Part shown: one piece after another, positions 47,902-57,346 of the stretch
Layout: the number at the start of each line of letters is the position of its first letter
Position numbering within the stretch: the first letter of the stretch is position 1
Assembly (NCBI GenBank): GCA_900635495.1
Contig: LR134136.1
Span: 4,340,001 to 4,404,000 of the forward strand
Length of the DNA stretch: 64,000 bases
Origin: Atlantibacter hermannii
GTDB taxonomy: Bacteria; Pseudomonadota; Gammaproteobacteria; Enterobacterales; Enterobacteriaceae
Direction of reading: 5' to 3'
Notes under the pieces: generated by a model
Seen by the model: the letters and a program-made list of their open reading frames with translations, nothing else
Database searches by the model: none
Told to the model about the DNA's origin: nothing
Made by a program: the position numbers and the translations under genes

Positions 47902-48648
47902 ATGGCGGAATGGGTAAAAGGCAAAGTTACGCAGGTTCAGCACTGGACGGACGCATTATTCAGTCTCACGATCGAGGCGCCAGTCGCCCCGTTTACGGCC
48001 GGTCAGTTTGCCAAACTGGGGCTGGAAATTGACGGCGAACGCGTGCAACGCGCCTATTCATACGTAAATGCGCCCGATAACCCGGCGCTGGAGTTTTATC
48101 TGGTCAATGTACCGGAAGGGAAACTCAGCCCGCACTTACACGTCATGAAACCCGGCGATGAGATCAATATCGTCAGCGAAGCGGCGGGGTTTTTCGTACT
48201 GGAAGAAGTACCAGACTGCGACACGCTGTGGATGCTCGCAACCGGCACCGCCATCGGCCCTTATCTGTCGATTCTTCAGTATGGTCAGGATCTGGAGCGC
48301 TTTAACAATATCGTGCTGGTCCACGCTGCGCGCTATGCCGCGGATTTAAGCTATTTGCCGCTGATGCAGGCGCTTGAACAGCGCTATGAAGGGAAATTGC
48401 GCATCCAGACCGTGGTCAGCCGTGAAACCGTTCCAGGCTCGCTCACCGGACGCGTTCCGGCGCTTATTGACAATGGCGAGCTGGAAAGCGCTGTTGGCCT
48501 GACGATGCAGCCGGACAACAGCCATGTGATGTTATGCGGGAACCCGCAGATGGTGCGGGATACGCAGCAATTGCTGAAAGAGACCCGGCAAATGACTAAA
48601 CATTTACGTCGTCGTCCGGGTCATATGACGGCGGAACATTACTGGTAA
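47902..48648 (+). CDS. fpr: Fpr, ferredoxin/flavodoxin-NADP reductase
   Basis: FAD enzyme exchanging electrons between NADPH and flavodoxin or ferredoxin; part of the SoxRS response in E. coli. The FAD motif RAYSYVNAPDNP is near residue 50, and the NADP fold is LATGTAIGPYLSIL near 115. It ends in the conserved aromatic residue (AEHYW). I start at ATG 47902 (MAEWVKGKVTQVQ), giving 248 residues; the upstream in-frame ATG is not conserved. I could not identify a convincing soxbox. Confidence 0.96.
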   Translation: MAEWVKGKVTQVQHWTDALFSLTIEAPVAPFTAGQFAKLGLEIDGERVQRAYSYVNAPDNPALEFYLVNVPEGKLSPHLHVMKPGDEINIVSEAAGFFVLEEVPDCDTLWMLATGTAIGPYLSILQYGQDLERFNNIVLVHAARYAADLSYLPLMQALEQRYEGKLRIQTVVSRETVPGSLTGRVPALIDNGELESAVGLTMQPDNSHVMLCGNPQMVRDTQQLLKETRQMTKHLRRRPGHMTAEHYW

Positions 48649-48649
48649 A

Positions 48650-49069
48650 TCAACGGTATTTCACATCCAGCGTGTCTTTACCGTATTTGTTTTCTCCGGG
48701 GGTGCCGATAAACGCCCCCAGGTCGAGCAGCAGCATGACCATGATAACCGTGGGAACAAAACGCCCGACTACCCATTGCCAGATACCGCCTAATACCGCC
48801 CAGTTTCCGGCGAGCAGCATCCACGCCAGGATCATAAACAGTGCCCAGAGCCCGGATTTCCCGCGATCGTGCAGTCGCTTCACGATGACCGCTGATGTTG
48901 GCCAGAGCAGGCAGACCAGCATAAACGCCGCCGTTTGCGCGTCGAGAATGCCATTCGCGACCAGAATAAACAGCAGGGCCATCGCCACCAGCCATAAACC
49001 GATCCAAACCCAGAAATCGCGGCGCCCTATGCGCCCTTTAAATGAGAACAGCCATTGCTGCAGGGTCAT
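48650..49069 (-). CDS. yiiR: YiiR, DUF805 inner-membrane protein
   Basis: This 139-residue protein has the DUF805 start FKGRIGRRDFWVW and KRLHDRGKSGLWAL motif, with about four membrane helices. Its function is unknown. It meets fpr tail to tail with a one-base gap and is divergent from yiiQ. Confidence 0.88.
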   Translation of the reverse strand: MTLQQWLFSFKGRIGRRDFWVWIGLWLVAMALLFILVANGILDAQTAAFMLVCLLWPTSAVIVKRLHDRGKSGLWALFMILAWMLLAGNWAVLGGIWQWVVGRFVPTVIMVMLLLDLGAFIGTPGENKYGKDTLDVKYR

Positions 49070-49180
49070 AAAATTATCCTTATCATCATCATGCTGCGTA
49101 GTTTACCCTGAACCCGGTCAATTTTGACAAGCCGCCTCGTTACCGTTTTAATCCCTGTAACCAGTTATCGGGAGTCAGGT

Positions 49181-49780
49181 TTGATAAAGTCACTTTTTGC
49201 CCTTTTATTATTGTGCTTGCCCGTTGCGGCAGCCTGGCCGCGCCAGAAAGCAGCAACGTGGATTCCCCCGGCACGGCCCCTTATCTTCTGCCTGGCGCGC
49301 CAGCCTTCGATTTGACGATTTCGCAATTCCGCGAGAAGTTTAATCATGACAGCGCTCCGCTGGCGCTCAGCGAGTTTCGCGCCATCTCCTCCGGGCCAGG
49401 ATCAGGTCACCATTACCCGGGCTGCCACTAAAATTAACGAGAACCTTTATGCGTCCAGCGCGCTGCAACGCGGCACGCTGAAGGTGAAATCCATGCAAAT
49501 CACCTGGCTTCCCATTCAGGGGCCGGAGCAAAAAGCCGCGAAAGCCAAAGCGCTGGAGTATATGGCCGCGGTGGCCCGTGTTTTTGTCCCGCTGAGCAAA
49601 GCCCAAAGCCAGAAACAGATTACCGCATTGCTCACTTCGGCAAAGGGTAAGCGCTATTATCAGCAGACGGTAGGCGCGATTCGTTATGTGATTGCAGATA
49701 ACGGCGAAAAAGGGCTAACTTTCGCTATTGAACCGATTAAGCTGGCGCTATCTGAAGACCTGGAAGGAAATAATAAATGA
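49181..49780 (+). CDS. yiiQ: YiiQ, exported DUF1454 protein (two frameshifts)
   Basis: Periplasmic protein of unknown function. The likely start is TTG 49181 with GGAG seven bases upstream, giving signal peptide IKSLFALLLLCLPVAAAW. The protein continues as APESSNVDSPGTAPYLLPG and FDLTISQFREKFN after one G is added at about 49237. After one base is removed near 49386-49393 it continues DQVTITRAATKINENLY to the end (ALSEDLEG). The corrected length is about 199 residues, equal to E. coli. The two shifts cancel and I infer sequencing errors. Confidence 0.85.
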
Positions 49781-49887
49781 CAAAAAGCAAAGCCATTCCA
49801 GGCGTGAATCTCTATACTGTTTGACAGACCGCGCTGCCAGAATGGCAGCAATCTTCCTTAATTCGCTTGACCGCGTGGAGAATTGAA

Positions 49888-50655
49888 ATGCGACATCCAT
49901 TAGTGATGGGTAACTGGAAACTGAACGGCAGCCGCCATATGGTAAACGAGCTGATCGCTAACCTGCGTAAAGAGCTCTCTGGTGTGGACGGTTGTGGTGT
50001 GGCGATTGCCCCGCCGGCAATCTATCTGGATCAGGCTAAACATGCCGTGTCCGGCAGCCATATCGCCCTTGGCGCGCAAAACGTTGACGTTAACCTGTCT
50101 GGCGCATTTACCGGCGAAACCTCTGCCGAAATGCTGAAAGACATCGGCGCGAAATACATCATCATCGGTCACTCTGAGCGTCGTACTTATCATGCAGAGT
50201 CCGACGAATTCATCGCGAAAAAATTCGCTGTGCTGAAAGAGCAGGGTCTGATTCCGGTTCTGTGCATCGGTGAAACCGAAGCAGAAAACGAAGCCGGCAA
50301 AACGGAAGAAGTTTGCGCACGCCAAATCGACGCCGTGCTGAAAACTCAGGGCGCAAGCGCGTTTGAAGGCGTAGTGATCGCCTACGAACCGGTATGGGCC
50401 ATCGGTACCGGCAAATCAGCGACCCCGGCTCAGGCGCAAGCGGTTCACAAATTTATTCGTGACCATATCGCTAAAGTTGATGCTGACATCGCTAATCAGG
50501 TGATCATTCAGTACGGCGGTTCCGTTAACGCGGCAAACGCAGCAGAACTGTTCACCCAGCCGGACATCGACGGCGCACTGGTTGGCGGCGCTTCCCTGAA
50601 AGCCGACGCTTTCGCGGTGATCGTGAAAGCAGCAGCTGAAGCGAAAAAAGCGTAA
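49888..50655 (+). CDS. tpiA: Triosephosphate isomerase TpiA
   Basis: Interconverts dihydroxyacetone phosphate and glyceraldehyde 3-phosphate. The start [16 protein letters not shown] at ATG 49888 follows GTGGAG. The catalytic lysine is in NWKLNGS, the histidine in [12 protein letters not shown], the glutamate in [14 protein letters not shown], with the phosphate loop QYGGSVN. The 255 residues match the family. A strong terminator follows. Confidence 0.98.
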   Translation: MRHPLVMGNWKLNGSRHMVNELIANLRKELSGVDGCGVAIAPPAIYLDQAKHAVSGSHIALGAQNVDVNLSGAFTGETSAEMLKDIGAKYIIIGHSERRTYHAESDEFIAKKFAVLKEQGLIPVLCIGETEAENEAGKTEEVCARQIDAVLKTQGASAFEGVVIAYEPVWAIGTGKSATPAQAQAVHKFIRDHIAKVDADIANQVIIQYGGSVNAANAAELFTQPDIDGALVGGASLKADAFAVIVKAAAEAKKA

Positions 50656-50668
50656 TTACGCTCGCGAT

Positions 50669-50696
50669 AAAAAACCCTGCCTCGGCAGGGTTTTTT
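50669..50696. terminator. Terminator between tpiA and the DASS permease gene
   Basis: AAAAAACCCTGC-CTCG-GCAGGGTTTTTT is a symmetrical stem with A and T runs, so it serves both convergent genes. Confidence 0.92.
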
Positions 50697-50699
50697 GTT

Positions 50700-52004
50700 T
50701 TAAAGCTGGTGCAATAGCCGGAACCAGGCATAATCCAGCGGCAGCAATACCAGGAACGTTACCAGCGCCAGCGCCAGACATAACGCGATCCCGGCACGCG
50801 CAGGCACCTTACCCAACGCCATCGCCACGACAATCGGCGACGCCTGATACGGCAGCAGCGGCGTGGAATATCCCAACACCTGAATCATGATCACCGACAG
50901 CAGCGGGAAACCCGTGGCCTGTGAGAAGCTTTGCGCCAGCGTGGTAAACAGCGCCGGTACGCCGTTGGCGGTCATAATGAAATTCATCGCCGAGGTGATG
51001 CCGGTCAGGGCCACAAAGCTGGTAAAAGGCCGTTGCGGGTCAAGCGGCATCACTTTCAACAATGACTCGCCCACCACGCTACCTAACCCGGTTTCCGTCA
51101 CCGTGATCGCCAGCCCCAGAATGCCGGCAACATAAATACAGGTGCGGAAATTCACCCCGCTGGCAAACTCATCACCATTAATAAACCCAACGCGGGGCAG
51201 CAGCGTGATCACTGCCGCGACAAGCCCGGTCCAGGCCGGACCTACACCGTGCCAGCTTTCGGTTACCCAAAGCGTCAGCACAACCAGTAGCATCCACGCC
51301 AGCCGCTTTTCAGCACCGCTCATCGGCTCAATCGGCGCGAGAGTACGCGGCGGTGTGGGTTTGCCGGGGAACATCCAGCAGATCAGCACGATCAGCAGAA
51401 AGCCCTTCAGCAGCCCAAGCACCGGCGTATGTAACAGCAGATAAGGAAGATAATTAAGGTGAATACCGTAAGACCCTTCCGCCGCCCCGCTCATGACCAG
51501 GTTCGGCACGTTCGCGGGCAGGATAGTGGCCGACAGCTGGAAAGTGCCAAAACCAACCGCCAGCGCCAGCCCGTACCAGCTTCGGGTACCGTCCTCGATA
51601 CCGAAGCGTTTCGCCATTGCCGCCACCACAGGCATTAACAGCGCGATACGCCCCATATTTGACGGCATGACAAACGCCAGCGCATAGCTGAGTAGCACTA
51701 CGCTTGCCACCATTAACCACCAGGAGTCGTTTAGCCGGGTCGAAAGCGCCCTTGCAACCCTGTCGGCGAGGCCGGTTTTGCGAATGGCCACGCCAAGCAC
51801 GAATCCGCTAAACACCAGCCAGAAAGCGGATGAGGCGAAACCGCCGAACAACGTATCCGCCGGGGCGATTTTCGCGACCATCGCCACCGCAAAAAACAGC
51901 AGCGCGGTAATAAACTCCGGCAGTAGCGAGGTGGCCCAAAGCACAATGGTGACGCCAATCACCAGCGAGGGGAGAAGTAATGGGTGGGAAAGCCAGAGCG
52001 ACAT
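50700..52004 (-). CDS. Divalent anion:Na+ symporter (DASS/SLC13-type) permease, last gene of the kinase operon
   Basis: The 434-residue membrane protein has about twelve hydrophobic segments. Motifs fit the ion transporter superfamily: FVMPSNMGRIALLMPVVAAM, ATILPANVPNLVMSGAAEGS and ITSAMNFIMTANGVPAL, two inverted halves each with an Asn/Thr-Pro turn. The substrate is unknown; relatives move dicarboxylates, sulfate or similar anions. It follows the GntR gene by 84 bp on the same strand. An STM4065-4069-type cluster in Salmonella ends in a comparable permease (recollection). It may import or export an anionic product of the pathway. Confidence 0.82.
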   Translation of the reverse strand: MSLWLSHPLLLPSLVIGVTIVLWATSLLPEFITALLFFAVAMVAKIAPADTLFGGFASSAFWLVFSGFVLGVAIRKTGLADRVARALSTRLNDSWWLMVASVVLLSYALAFVMPSNMGRIALLMPVVAAMAKRFGIEDGTRSWYGLALAVGFGTFQLSATILPANVPNLVMSGAAEGSYGIHLNYLPYLLLHTPVLGLLKGFLLIVLICWMFPGKPTPPRTLAPIEPMSGAEKRLAWMLLVVLTLWVTESWHGVGPAWTGLVAAVITLLPRVGFINGDEFASGVNFRTCIYVAGILGLAITVTETGLGSVVGESLLKVMPLDPQRPFTSFVALTGITSAMNFIMTANGVPALFTTLAQSFSQATGFPLLSVIMIQVLGYSTPLLPYQASPIVVAMALGKVPARAGIALCLALALVTFLVLLPLDYAWFRLLHQL

Positions 52005-52088
52005 ACCTGTCTCCTGTCGAATTTTGCAGCAAGTCTACGGACAGCCTGCCGTTAAGTAAATCTCACCTCCCCCACCAAAAGCGGCAGG

Positions 52089-52812
52089 TTAGTGATAATG
52101 GATCTCACCAAAATAGTCTGACAGGACATAATAGCGGCAATATTCAAAAGGGCGCTCCTGACCGGCAAGAAAGGTTTGCCGCGCCACAGAAAGAAGCGGT
52201 TTGTTTTCCGGAATTTGCAGCTTCTCGCAGAGATCCGGCGTAGGCAGGATGGCATCGACTTTTTCTGTCGCCGAATCGCTGCTGACGTTGAGTAAGCTGT
52301 ACAGGGAATTATGCGCCAGGTCGTCTGCCGTCAGCGTCAGGTCCGGAAAAAAAGAGAGATCGAGATAGATTTTTTCGTGGTTAAACGGGCGCTGATTAAG
52401 ATAGCGAATGCGAGAGATAAACAGGAACTGATGGTGCGACGGCAGACTCAGCCCATCTGCCAGCGCATCACGGGCGCGGCGCGGGCCAATATCAAGAATG
52501 CGGTTTTCAATGGCCACGCTGGCATCGCGTAAATCACTGGTAATACCGCGAAACGTATGGCCGTAGCTCACGCCTTCCGGCACAGCGCTCACCACGGAGC
52601 CGCTGCCGCGCTGGGACGTGATGATCCCGGCATTGATGAGTTCACTCCATGCCTGTTTCACCACAATCAGCGAAACATTATAGGTGCGGGCGATATCTTT
52701 CTGAGTGGGAAGCTGGCTGCCTGGCGCCCACGTGCCGTTCTGAATATGCTGGCAAATGATGTAGAACAGCTGTTTGTAGAGTGGGTGTGAAACTTGCCTT
52801 GTCGACCTGCAA
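52089..52812 (-). CDS. GntR/HutC-family transcription regulator (one frameshift near the start)
   Basis: Winged helix N-terminus (PLYKQLFYIICQHI, then LPTQKDIARTYNVSLIVVKQ and GIITSQRGSGSVV) and a C-terminal UTRA effector domain (RIRYLNQRPFNHEKIYLDLS; FEYCRYYVLSDYFGEIHY). The domain order is that of HutC-type repressors sensing sugars or amino acid derivatives. The long frame opens only at 52664, inside the helix-turn-helix. Reading back, the domain continues to 52797, where removing one G (AAGGCAAG to AAGCAAG on the minus strand) connects it to TTG 52812 behind GAGG. This gives about 241 residues. The start is inferred. A palindromic operator lies before the first gene of the operon. Confidence 0.8.
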
Positions 52813-52839
52813 CCTGTTACCTCGATTTTTTGCCCGCAG

Positions 52840-52861
52840 GGGGACGGATGAAACCGTCCCC
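52840..52861 (-). other. Hairpin between the ADP-ribosylglycohydrolase and GntR genes
   Basis: On the minus strand GGGGACGG-TTTCAT-CCGTCCCC is a perfect 8-bp stem without a T-run. It could lower read-through or stabilise the upstream message rather than end it fully. Confidence 0.6.
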
Positions 52862-52879
52862 GGCAAGGTAAACGCTCGG

Positions 52880-53920
52880 CTACCCCGCAATCTGCCTGGC
52901 AAGCTCAGCCAAATCGAAATGATTCATTCGATTTACCGTGGTTAAATAGTCGTCAGGGAAAGCATTCGCGCCGTGGAATGCGCCGGAAAGCGCCCCAACC
53001 ATGGTGGCAACGGTATCGGTATCATTGCCGATATTTACGGCCGAAATAATAGCATCAACCGCGGAATCCGGACAACACGCGAACAGGCCGAAGGCGGCAG
53101 GCACGGCTTCACTGACATGAAGCCCGGTACCAATAATATCGCTGATTTCGACGATGGCCGTTTCCCAGCTGGCATGGCGTTTACCTATCGCGACCGCCAG
53201 CTCTATACGGCGGCCTACCGACGGACCGGCAACTATCATAGCCCCTTGCTGCTGCGCCAGAAGATAGCCGCGGTCGGCACCATAAATCCCTGCCTGCGAT
53301 AATGCTGTCGGCACTGGTGGACTCCCGCAATGCTTCGCTGGTGGCGGCGGCCATCGCCGCCGCGCCGGACATGGCGAGCACGTTGTTATGGGTGAAGCGG
53401 GTAATTTTCAGCGCAGCATCAATGGCCTGCTCCAGATCGCCCGGATGAAGCACCGCCGCTGGCCAGATTTCATCGCCGCGCCGTTGGTCGCCTCAGCATT
53501 GCCTTTATTGACGATCTGCACCGACTGTTTTTCACCCTCCAGTTCACCCTGCAGCGAGGCGCGATTATCGTTAAACAGCGCTTTCATCGCCGCCCTTGTG
53601 GTCGGGCCGGTAAAGTTCGCATAGAACGGGTAAGCCAGCCAGCGGGTGAATGCCTCGCGCATCACCTCGTCATTCACCTGGCGTTGATGGTTTAACAGCG
53701 CGTCCATGATGTATTTCGCCTGGATGAAATCATCGGTGCACATACCCGCCTCGTTGCAGCGTCCAAAGGTATCAGCCGGGGGCTTCTGGAAGGTGGTCAC
53801 CCATCCGCCGAAATACGCTTTAATCTGCTGTTGGGTCCTGACTTCCGTCGCCGCGCCCATCGCGTCAGCTGCGGCGGCACCGAGTAAACATCCTAAGATT
53901 TTGTTTTGATCAACGTGCAT
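52880..53920 (-). CDS. ADP-ribosylglycohydrolase-family hydrolase (two frameshifts)
   Basis: Dinuclear-metal hydrolase of the DraG/ARH fold, which cleaves ribosyl N- or O-glycosidic bonds. The start MHVDQNKILGCLLGAAAADA has the family motif. Metal ligands are in GMCTDDFIQAKYIM (about residue 60) and IGNDTDTVATMVGALSGA (about 300). Three frames carry one protein. Adding one T at 53468-53470 (plus strand) joins AAMK to I-W-P-A-A-V-L-H-P-G-D, and removing one base within about 53297-53310 joins DSII to AGIYGADRGYLL. The corrected length is about 346 residues. It lies 11 bp after the kinase gene. The substrate may be a ribosyl compound handled with that kinase, not necessarily ADP-ribosylated protein. 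Confidence 0.85.
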
Positions 53921-53931
53921 GAATAACTCCT

Positions 53932-54890
53932 TTACGAATGAAGGGCGTCTGCGCCGGACGGTTGTGCGGCGAGAAAATGGGTTAACTGGGAGGGATAGGG
54001 AAGCGCGGTCATGGCGCCTTTCGCCGTAACGACTAACGCGCCGCAGGCATTCGCATGGCGAATAGCTTGCGCAAGCTCCGCGATGTGCCAGCGCTTATAA
54101 CGGGAAAGGCTCAACAACAGGCCGCCAACAAAGGCGTCGCCTGCGCCAGTGGTATCGACAACGGCGACGTGAGGCGCTGGAAAGTGGCGTTCGCCCTCAG
54201 GACAGATCAGATACGCGCCCTCTTCTCCAAGCGAGATCACGACGGTATCGCATCCCCAGGATTGCACGAGGTGGCGCGCATCCTGCCAGCGGGAGACGTT
54301 GCCCAAACGGCAAAGTTCATCCGCTGACACTTTACAGATTGTGGCCAGCGCGACGGACCGGGCAATCAGCGCGGGGATCTCAGTAACGTCGCGCCACATA
54401 CTTTCCGCAGATTGACGTCAAACATCACATACCCGCCTGCTTCACGCATACGTCGCGCCCCTTCCAGGCAGGCTTCGCGCGCTGGCGAATCCGTCAAGCC
54501 AATCGAGCTGAAGTAGAACCATTCATCCCGCTGGAAAGGCGGTAAATCGTCAACGGAAACAAAAGTATCGGCACCGGGCCGTACCAGATAGGTAAAACTG
54601 CGTTCGCCGTCGGGCGTCAGATTAACAATAAGCACTGCACTGGTGAGCTGTTCATCAAGCCGAAGGTGCGTCACATCCGCTCCCTCTTTTTGCAGCACCT
54701 GTTTCAGAAAACGCCCCGCGTCGTCATCACCCAGGCAGCCAATGAACCCACAGTTCCCTTCCTGACGCGCAATGCAGGCCGCGACATTGGCGGATGCCCC
54801 GCCCGGGCATTTCAGATAGGTGTTATCGGTATCCGGCACCAGATCCACTGACGCATCGCCAATCACCCACACTTTGTTAGCCGGTTTCAT
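53932..54890 (-). CDS. PfkB-family sugar kinase, related to Salmonella aminoimidazole riboside kinase (one frameshift)
   Basis: Ribokinase-fold ATP-dependent kinase. N-terminal NKVWVIGDASVDLVP and CPGGASANVAACIAR, and the C-terminal PfkB signature DTTGAGDAFVGGLLLSL with the catalytic Asp. By recall it resembles Salmonella STM4066, shown to phosphorylate aminoimidazole riboside. SSIGLTDSPAREACLEGARR is nearly identical, but many other positions differ. I start at ATG 54890 behind GGAGG. The first frame derails after MFDVNLR; one A added at about 54402-54404 gives S-M-W-R-D-V-T-E-I and joins the rest, for about 319 residues. It lies ten bases after the transporter gene. The substrate is inferred. 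Confidence 0.88.
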
Positions 54891-54900
54891 CTGCGCCTCC

Positions 54901-56235
54901 TTACGCCGCACGCTGCGCGAGTTCTGCACGGATTTCACGGTAATAGGCGTTATTGATGAGGTACTTTTTCATCAGCAAACCAATCACCAGATGGAACACC
55001 GCCGGGATGAGCGTCATCATTAACGCGATGCCCATCAGCGCCCGCTCGCTCTGTTCAGCATCGGCCTGATAGCCAAAATAACTGAGCAGGAAGCCGAGAA
55101 TGCCGCCAGCGATACCCATGCCAAACTTCTGGAAAAACAGGATGCCGCCGAACGCCAGCCCCGAGACGCGCAGCCCGTTCTTTTTCTCTCCGTAATCCAC
55201 TGCTTCGGCAATGGAAGACCAGAAGACCGGCATCTGCATATCGCAGAAGAAGTTGATCAGGAAGTAGAAAGCGAAGGCCAGAATCAGGTTGTCGCGCCCC
55301 ACCAGGAAATACATGGCGATACTCAAAACAAAAGTGATGAGCTGGGTGTAGCGGAACATTTTGATTTTGTCGTAGAACTTGGTGACCCAGGTGGTGGCGA
55401 TCATCGCCAGAATCGAGGCGACAACGCCCACGGTCAGGAAGGGCGAAATGAGGCTGTCGCCGCCGCCCAGATAGTATTTCGCGTAATAGGCGGCCACCGA
55501 ACCGCGGATCACGTAGCCGCACATCAACAGCAGGATCACGACGCCGAGGATAATCCACTGATCGTTACGCAACAGATAGGTGAACTGCTTTTTCAGCGGT
55601 AAAACAGGAATTTCCGGCTCGCTGCGTTCACGGGTGGTAAAGAAACAGAATACAAACAGCAGCGCGCCCATAATGCCCATCAGCCCCATGGAGAGTTGAT
55701 AACCCAGCGCTTTATTGCCCTGCCCCAGCCATACGGCCAGCATCGGCACCACGATAGTGACCAGAAACGCCGCGATTTTTGTCATCACGAAGCGATAACC
55801 GTTGGCGCTCAGGCGTTCAACCGGATCGTCTGTGATCACGCCGATCAGCGAGATGTACGGGATAGTGATGGCGGTGTAGACCAGCGTCATCAGGATGTAT
55901 GTAAAGTACGCCCACGCCAGTTTGGCGGTATAAGCCATATCCGGGGTGATAAACATCAGATAGACCGCGAAGCCGAACGGGATGGCAAACCAGATCATCC
56001 AGGGACGGTAGCGGCCCCAGCGAGTCTTAAATTTATCGGTTAAGATGCCCATGGCCGGATCGATAATCGCGTCGATCATGCGCACCACAACAAACAGCAC
56101 ACCGACATCAACCGCCCGCAGGCCGTATATATCGGTATAGAAGTAGGCGAGCAGTAACTGCATGGCGATAATGACAACGTTTATCGCCATATCGCCCGCG
56201 CCAAAACCTATTTTTTCCACGATAGAGAGTTTCAT
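54901..56235 (-). CDS. GPH-family (glycoside-pentoside-hexuronide) cation symporter, first gene of the operon
   Basis: The 444-residue membrane protein has about twelve helices. It starts MKLSIVEKIGFGAGDMAIN, the GPH hallmark, and has DAIIDPAMGILTDKFKTRWGRYRPW between helices 2 and 3 (metal/cation site Asp residues). Relatives such as MelB, XylP and YicJ import glycosides with H+ or Na+. It is followed after ten bases by the kinase, so uptake of a sugar or riboside to be phosphorylated is the simplest reading. The upstream region carries a 32-bp palindrome and a CRP-like site. Confidence 0.88.
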   Translation of the reverse strand: MKLSIVEKIGFGAGDMAINVVIIAMQLLLAYFYTDIYGLRAVDVGVLFVVVRMIDAIIDPAMGILTDKFKTRWGRYRPWMIWFAIPFGFAVYLMFITPDMAYTAKLAWAYFTYILMTLVYTAITIPYISLIGVITDDPVERLSANGYRFVMTKIAAFLVTIVVPMLAVWLGQGNKALGYQLSMGLMGIMGALLFVFCFFTTRERSEPEIPVLPLKKQFTYLLRNDQWIILGVVILLLMCGYVIRGSVAAYYAKYYLGGGDSLISPFLTVGVVASILAMIATTWVTKFYDKIKMFRYTQLITFVLSIAMYFLVGRDNLILAFAFYFLINFFCDMQMPVFWSSIAEAVDYGEKKNGLRVSGLAFGGILFFQKFGMGIAGGILGFLLSYFGYQADAEQSERALMGIALMMTLIPAVFHLVIGLLMKKYLINNAYYREIRAELAQRAA

Positions 56236-56372
56236 GTCGGTATCCCTTGTGAGCCCGGTTGGTAAGCCTGACTGTGGATTTTATTTAACTACCTGAAAGT
56301 GAAACAGTTATTTTCCTGGTGAGGTGCAGCATGCGTTTTATTCGCAGCACACTGTCAGTGTAGGGAACACTG

Positions 56373-56404
56373 AAAAGATATAAAGGTATACCTTTATATC
56401 TTTT
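56373..56404 (-). promoter_or_regulatory. Perfect 32-bp palindrome, probable operator of the kinase operon
   Basis: The two 16-base arms starting AAAAGATATAAA and ending TTTATATCTTTT are exact reverse complements around the core GGTATACC (56385-56392). It lies 138 bp upstream of the transporter start and contains TATATC and TATACC elements that could overlap a -10. The GGTATACC core fits the GGT-N-N-ACC-like operators of HutC-type GntR regulators, so the GntR protein encoded in the operon is the likely ligand. No second copy was noticed in the window. Confidence 0.8.
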
Positions 56405-56417
56405 GATCGATTTCACA
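56402..56417 (-). promoter_or_regulatory. CRP-like site next to the palindrome
   Basis: On the minus strand TGTGA-AATCGA-TCAAA matches the CRP consensus TGTGA-N6-TCACA at nine of ten positions. It overlaps the palindrome by three bases on the upstream side. Catabolite activation of the operon is inferred. Confidence 0.55.
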
Positions 56418-56521
56418 ATAAATCTCGTTCCGGCTGATCTTTCCGGCCTGAAAACGTCATTGCATAAACATGATGAGGGGTTGCCGCGACCACGCCGGAA
56501 GCGGCAAACAGCGTGGCGGGC

Positions 56522-57280
56522 TTAACGGGAACTCAGGAGCGCGCAGTCGTGATCCTGAAGCTGCTCGGCATGGGCAAAATTGAGATTTAGCAGATTGCGC
56601 TCCGTCGCCAGCAGAACAAAAGCGCCGTCAGGCTGCTGCGCCATCGCTAACGCATAACGTCCCATATGGGCGCGCGCACCCGGCACTTCCTGGGCCAGCA
56701 TTAAAAATGGGCTACGTCGGGCCAGCTCCTCTTCACTGACGCGGCGCACCAGCCAGGGCGTATCGTCAAGGCCGCCCGGCAACGGCAGCCACTGACTGCT
56801 GATACGTGAAGCCTCGCTGTTCAGTTTCTTACGCACGTCAGGGCGCAGGCAGGAAATGTGAATATGAAAGTGATCCTGGGTGCGGCCCAGGGTGGAATTT
56901 AACGTGAGCGAGACCGCGCTATTGGGTACCGCTTCGCCGCGCCGAGCGCTCATCACGCGCCGCGCCTGCCAGGCTTGCCAGAAGTAGTTCGGGGTTTTGG
57001 AATGAAGCAGCATTGGGCTTTCAATACCGTTGATGCGCCAGGTGGGCATCAGCAAATATTGCAGAGGACCGTTGCGATCTTTAAGGAGGACGTAGCCGCC
57101 GTCCAGATTGACCTCTTCACAAGGCGCGGGATTATCATGCCGTTGCTGATTGGGTATGCACTGATGAAAAACGATATCACGCAGCTCATCAGCATTGCCT
57201 TTAAAGTGAAACCATACGCCGCCTGCTATCGCGGAGAGAAGCAGCAGGAGACAGACCAGAACGGTCAGCGCTTTTTTCAT
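56522..57280 (-). CDS. cdh: CDP-diacylglycerol pyrophosphatase Cdh
   Basis: Membrane-anchored hydrolase releasing phosphatidate and CMP from CDP-diacylglycerol. I start at ATG 57280 ([20 protein letters not shown]) because AAGG lies eight bases upstream, giving 252 residues against 251 in E. coli. The N-terminal hydrophobic anchor is followed by a HIT-like domain with HxHxH in [18 protein letters not shown] (about residue 138). It is downstream of sbp but separated from it by a terminator. Confidence 0.93.
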   Translation of the reverse strand: MKKALTVLVCLLLLLSAIAGGVWFHFKGNADELRDIVFHQCIPNQQRHDNPAPCEEVNLDGGYVLLKDRNGPLQYLLMPTWRINGIESPMLLHSKTPNYFWQAWQARRVMSARRGEAVPNSAVSLTLNSTLGRTQDHFHIHISCLRPDVRKKLNSEASRISSQWLPLPGGLDDTPWLVRRVSEEELARRSPFLMLAQEVPGARAHMGRYALAMAQQPDGAFVLLATERNLLNLNFAHAEQLQDHDCALLSSR

Positions 57281-57317
57281 CTTCATGCCCTTTGCATCCA
57301 TGAAGATGAAGTCTGGC

Positions 57318-57342
57318 ACAAAAACGGCCCCGCAGGGCCGTC
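57318..57342 (-). terminator. Terminator after sbp
   Basis: On the minus strand ACGGCCC-TGCG-GGGCCGT followed by TTTTGTG, five bases after the sbp stop and before cdh. Confidence 0.85.
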
Positions 57343-57346
57343 TGGT

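Noticed and set aside
53181..54399. Genuine decay of the kinase and hydrolase genes
   Set aside because: Shifts are single bases of both signs, all metal and catalytic motifs are intact, and the same error type affects conserved housekeeping genes in the window.
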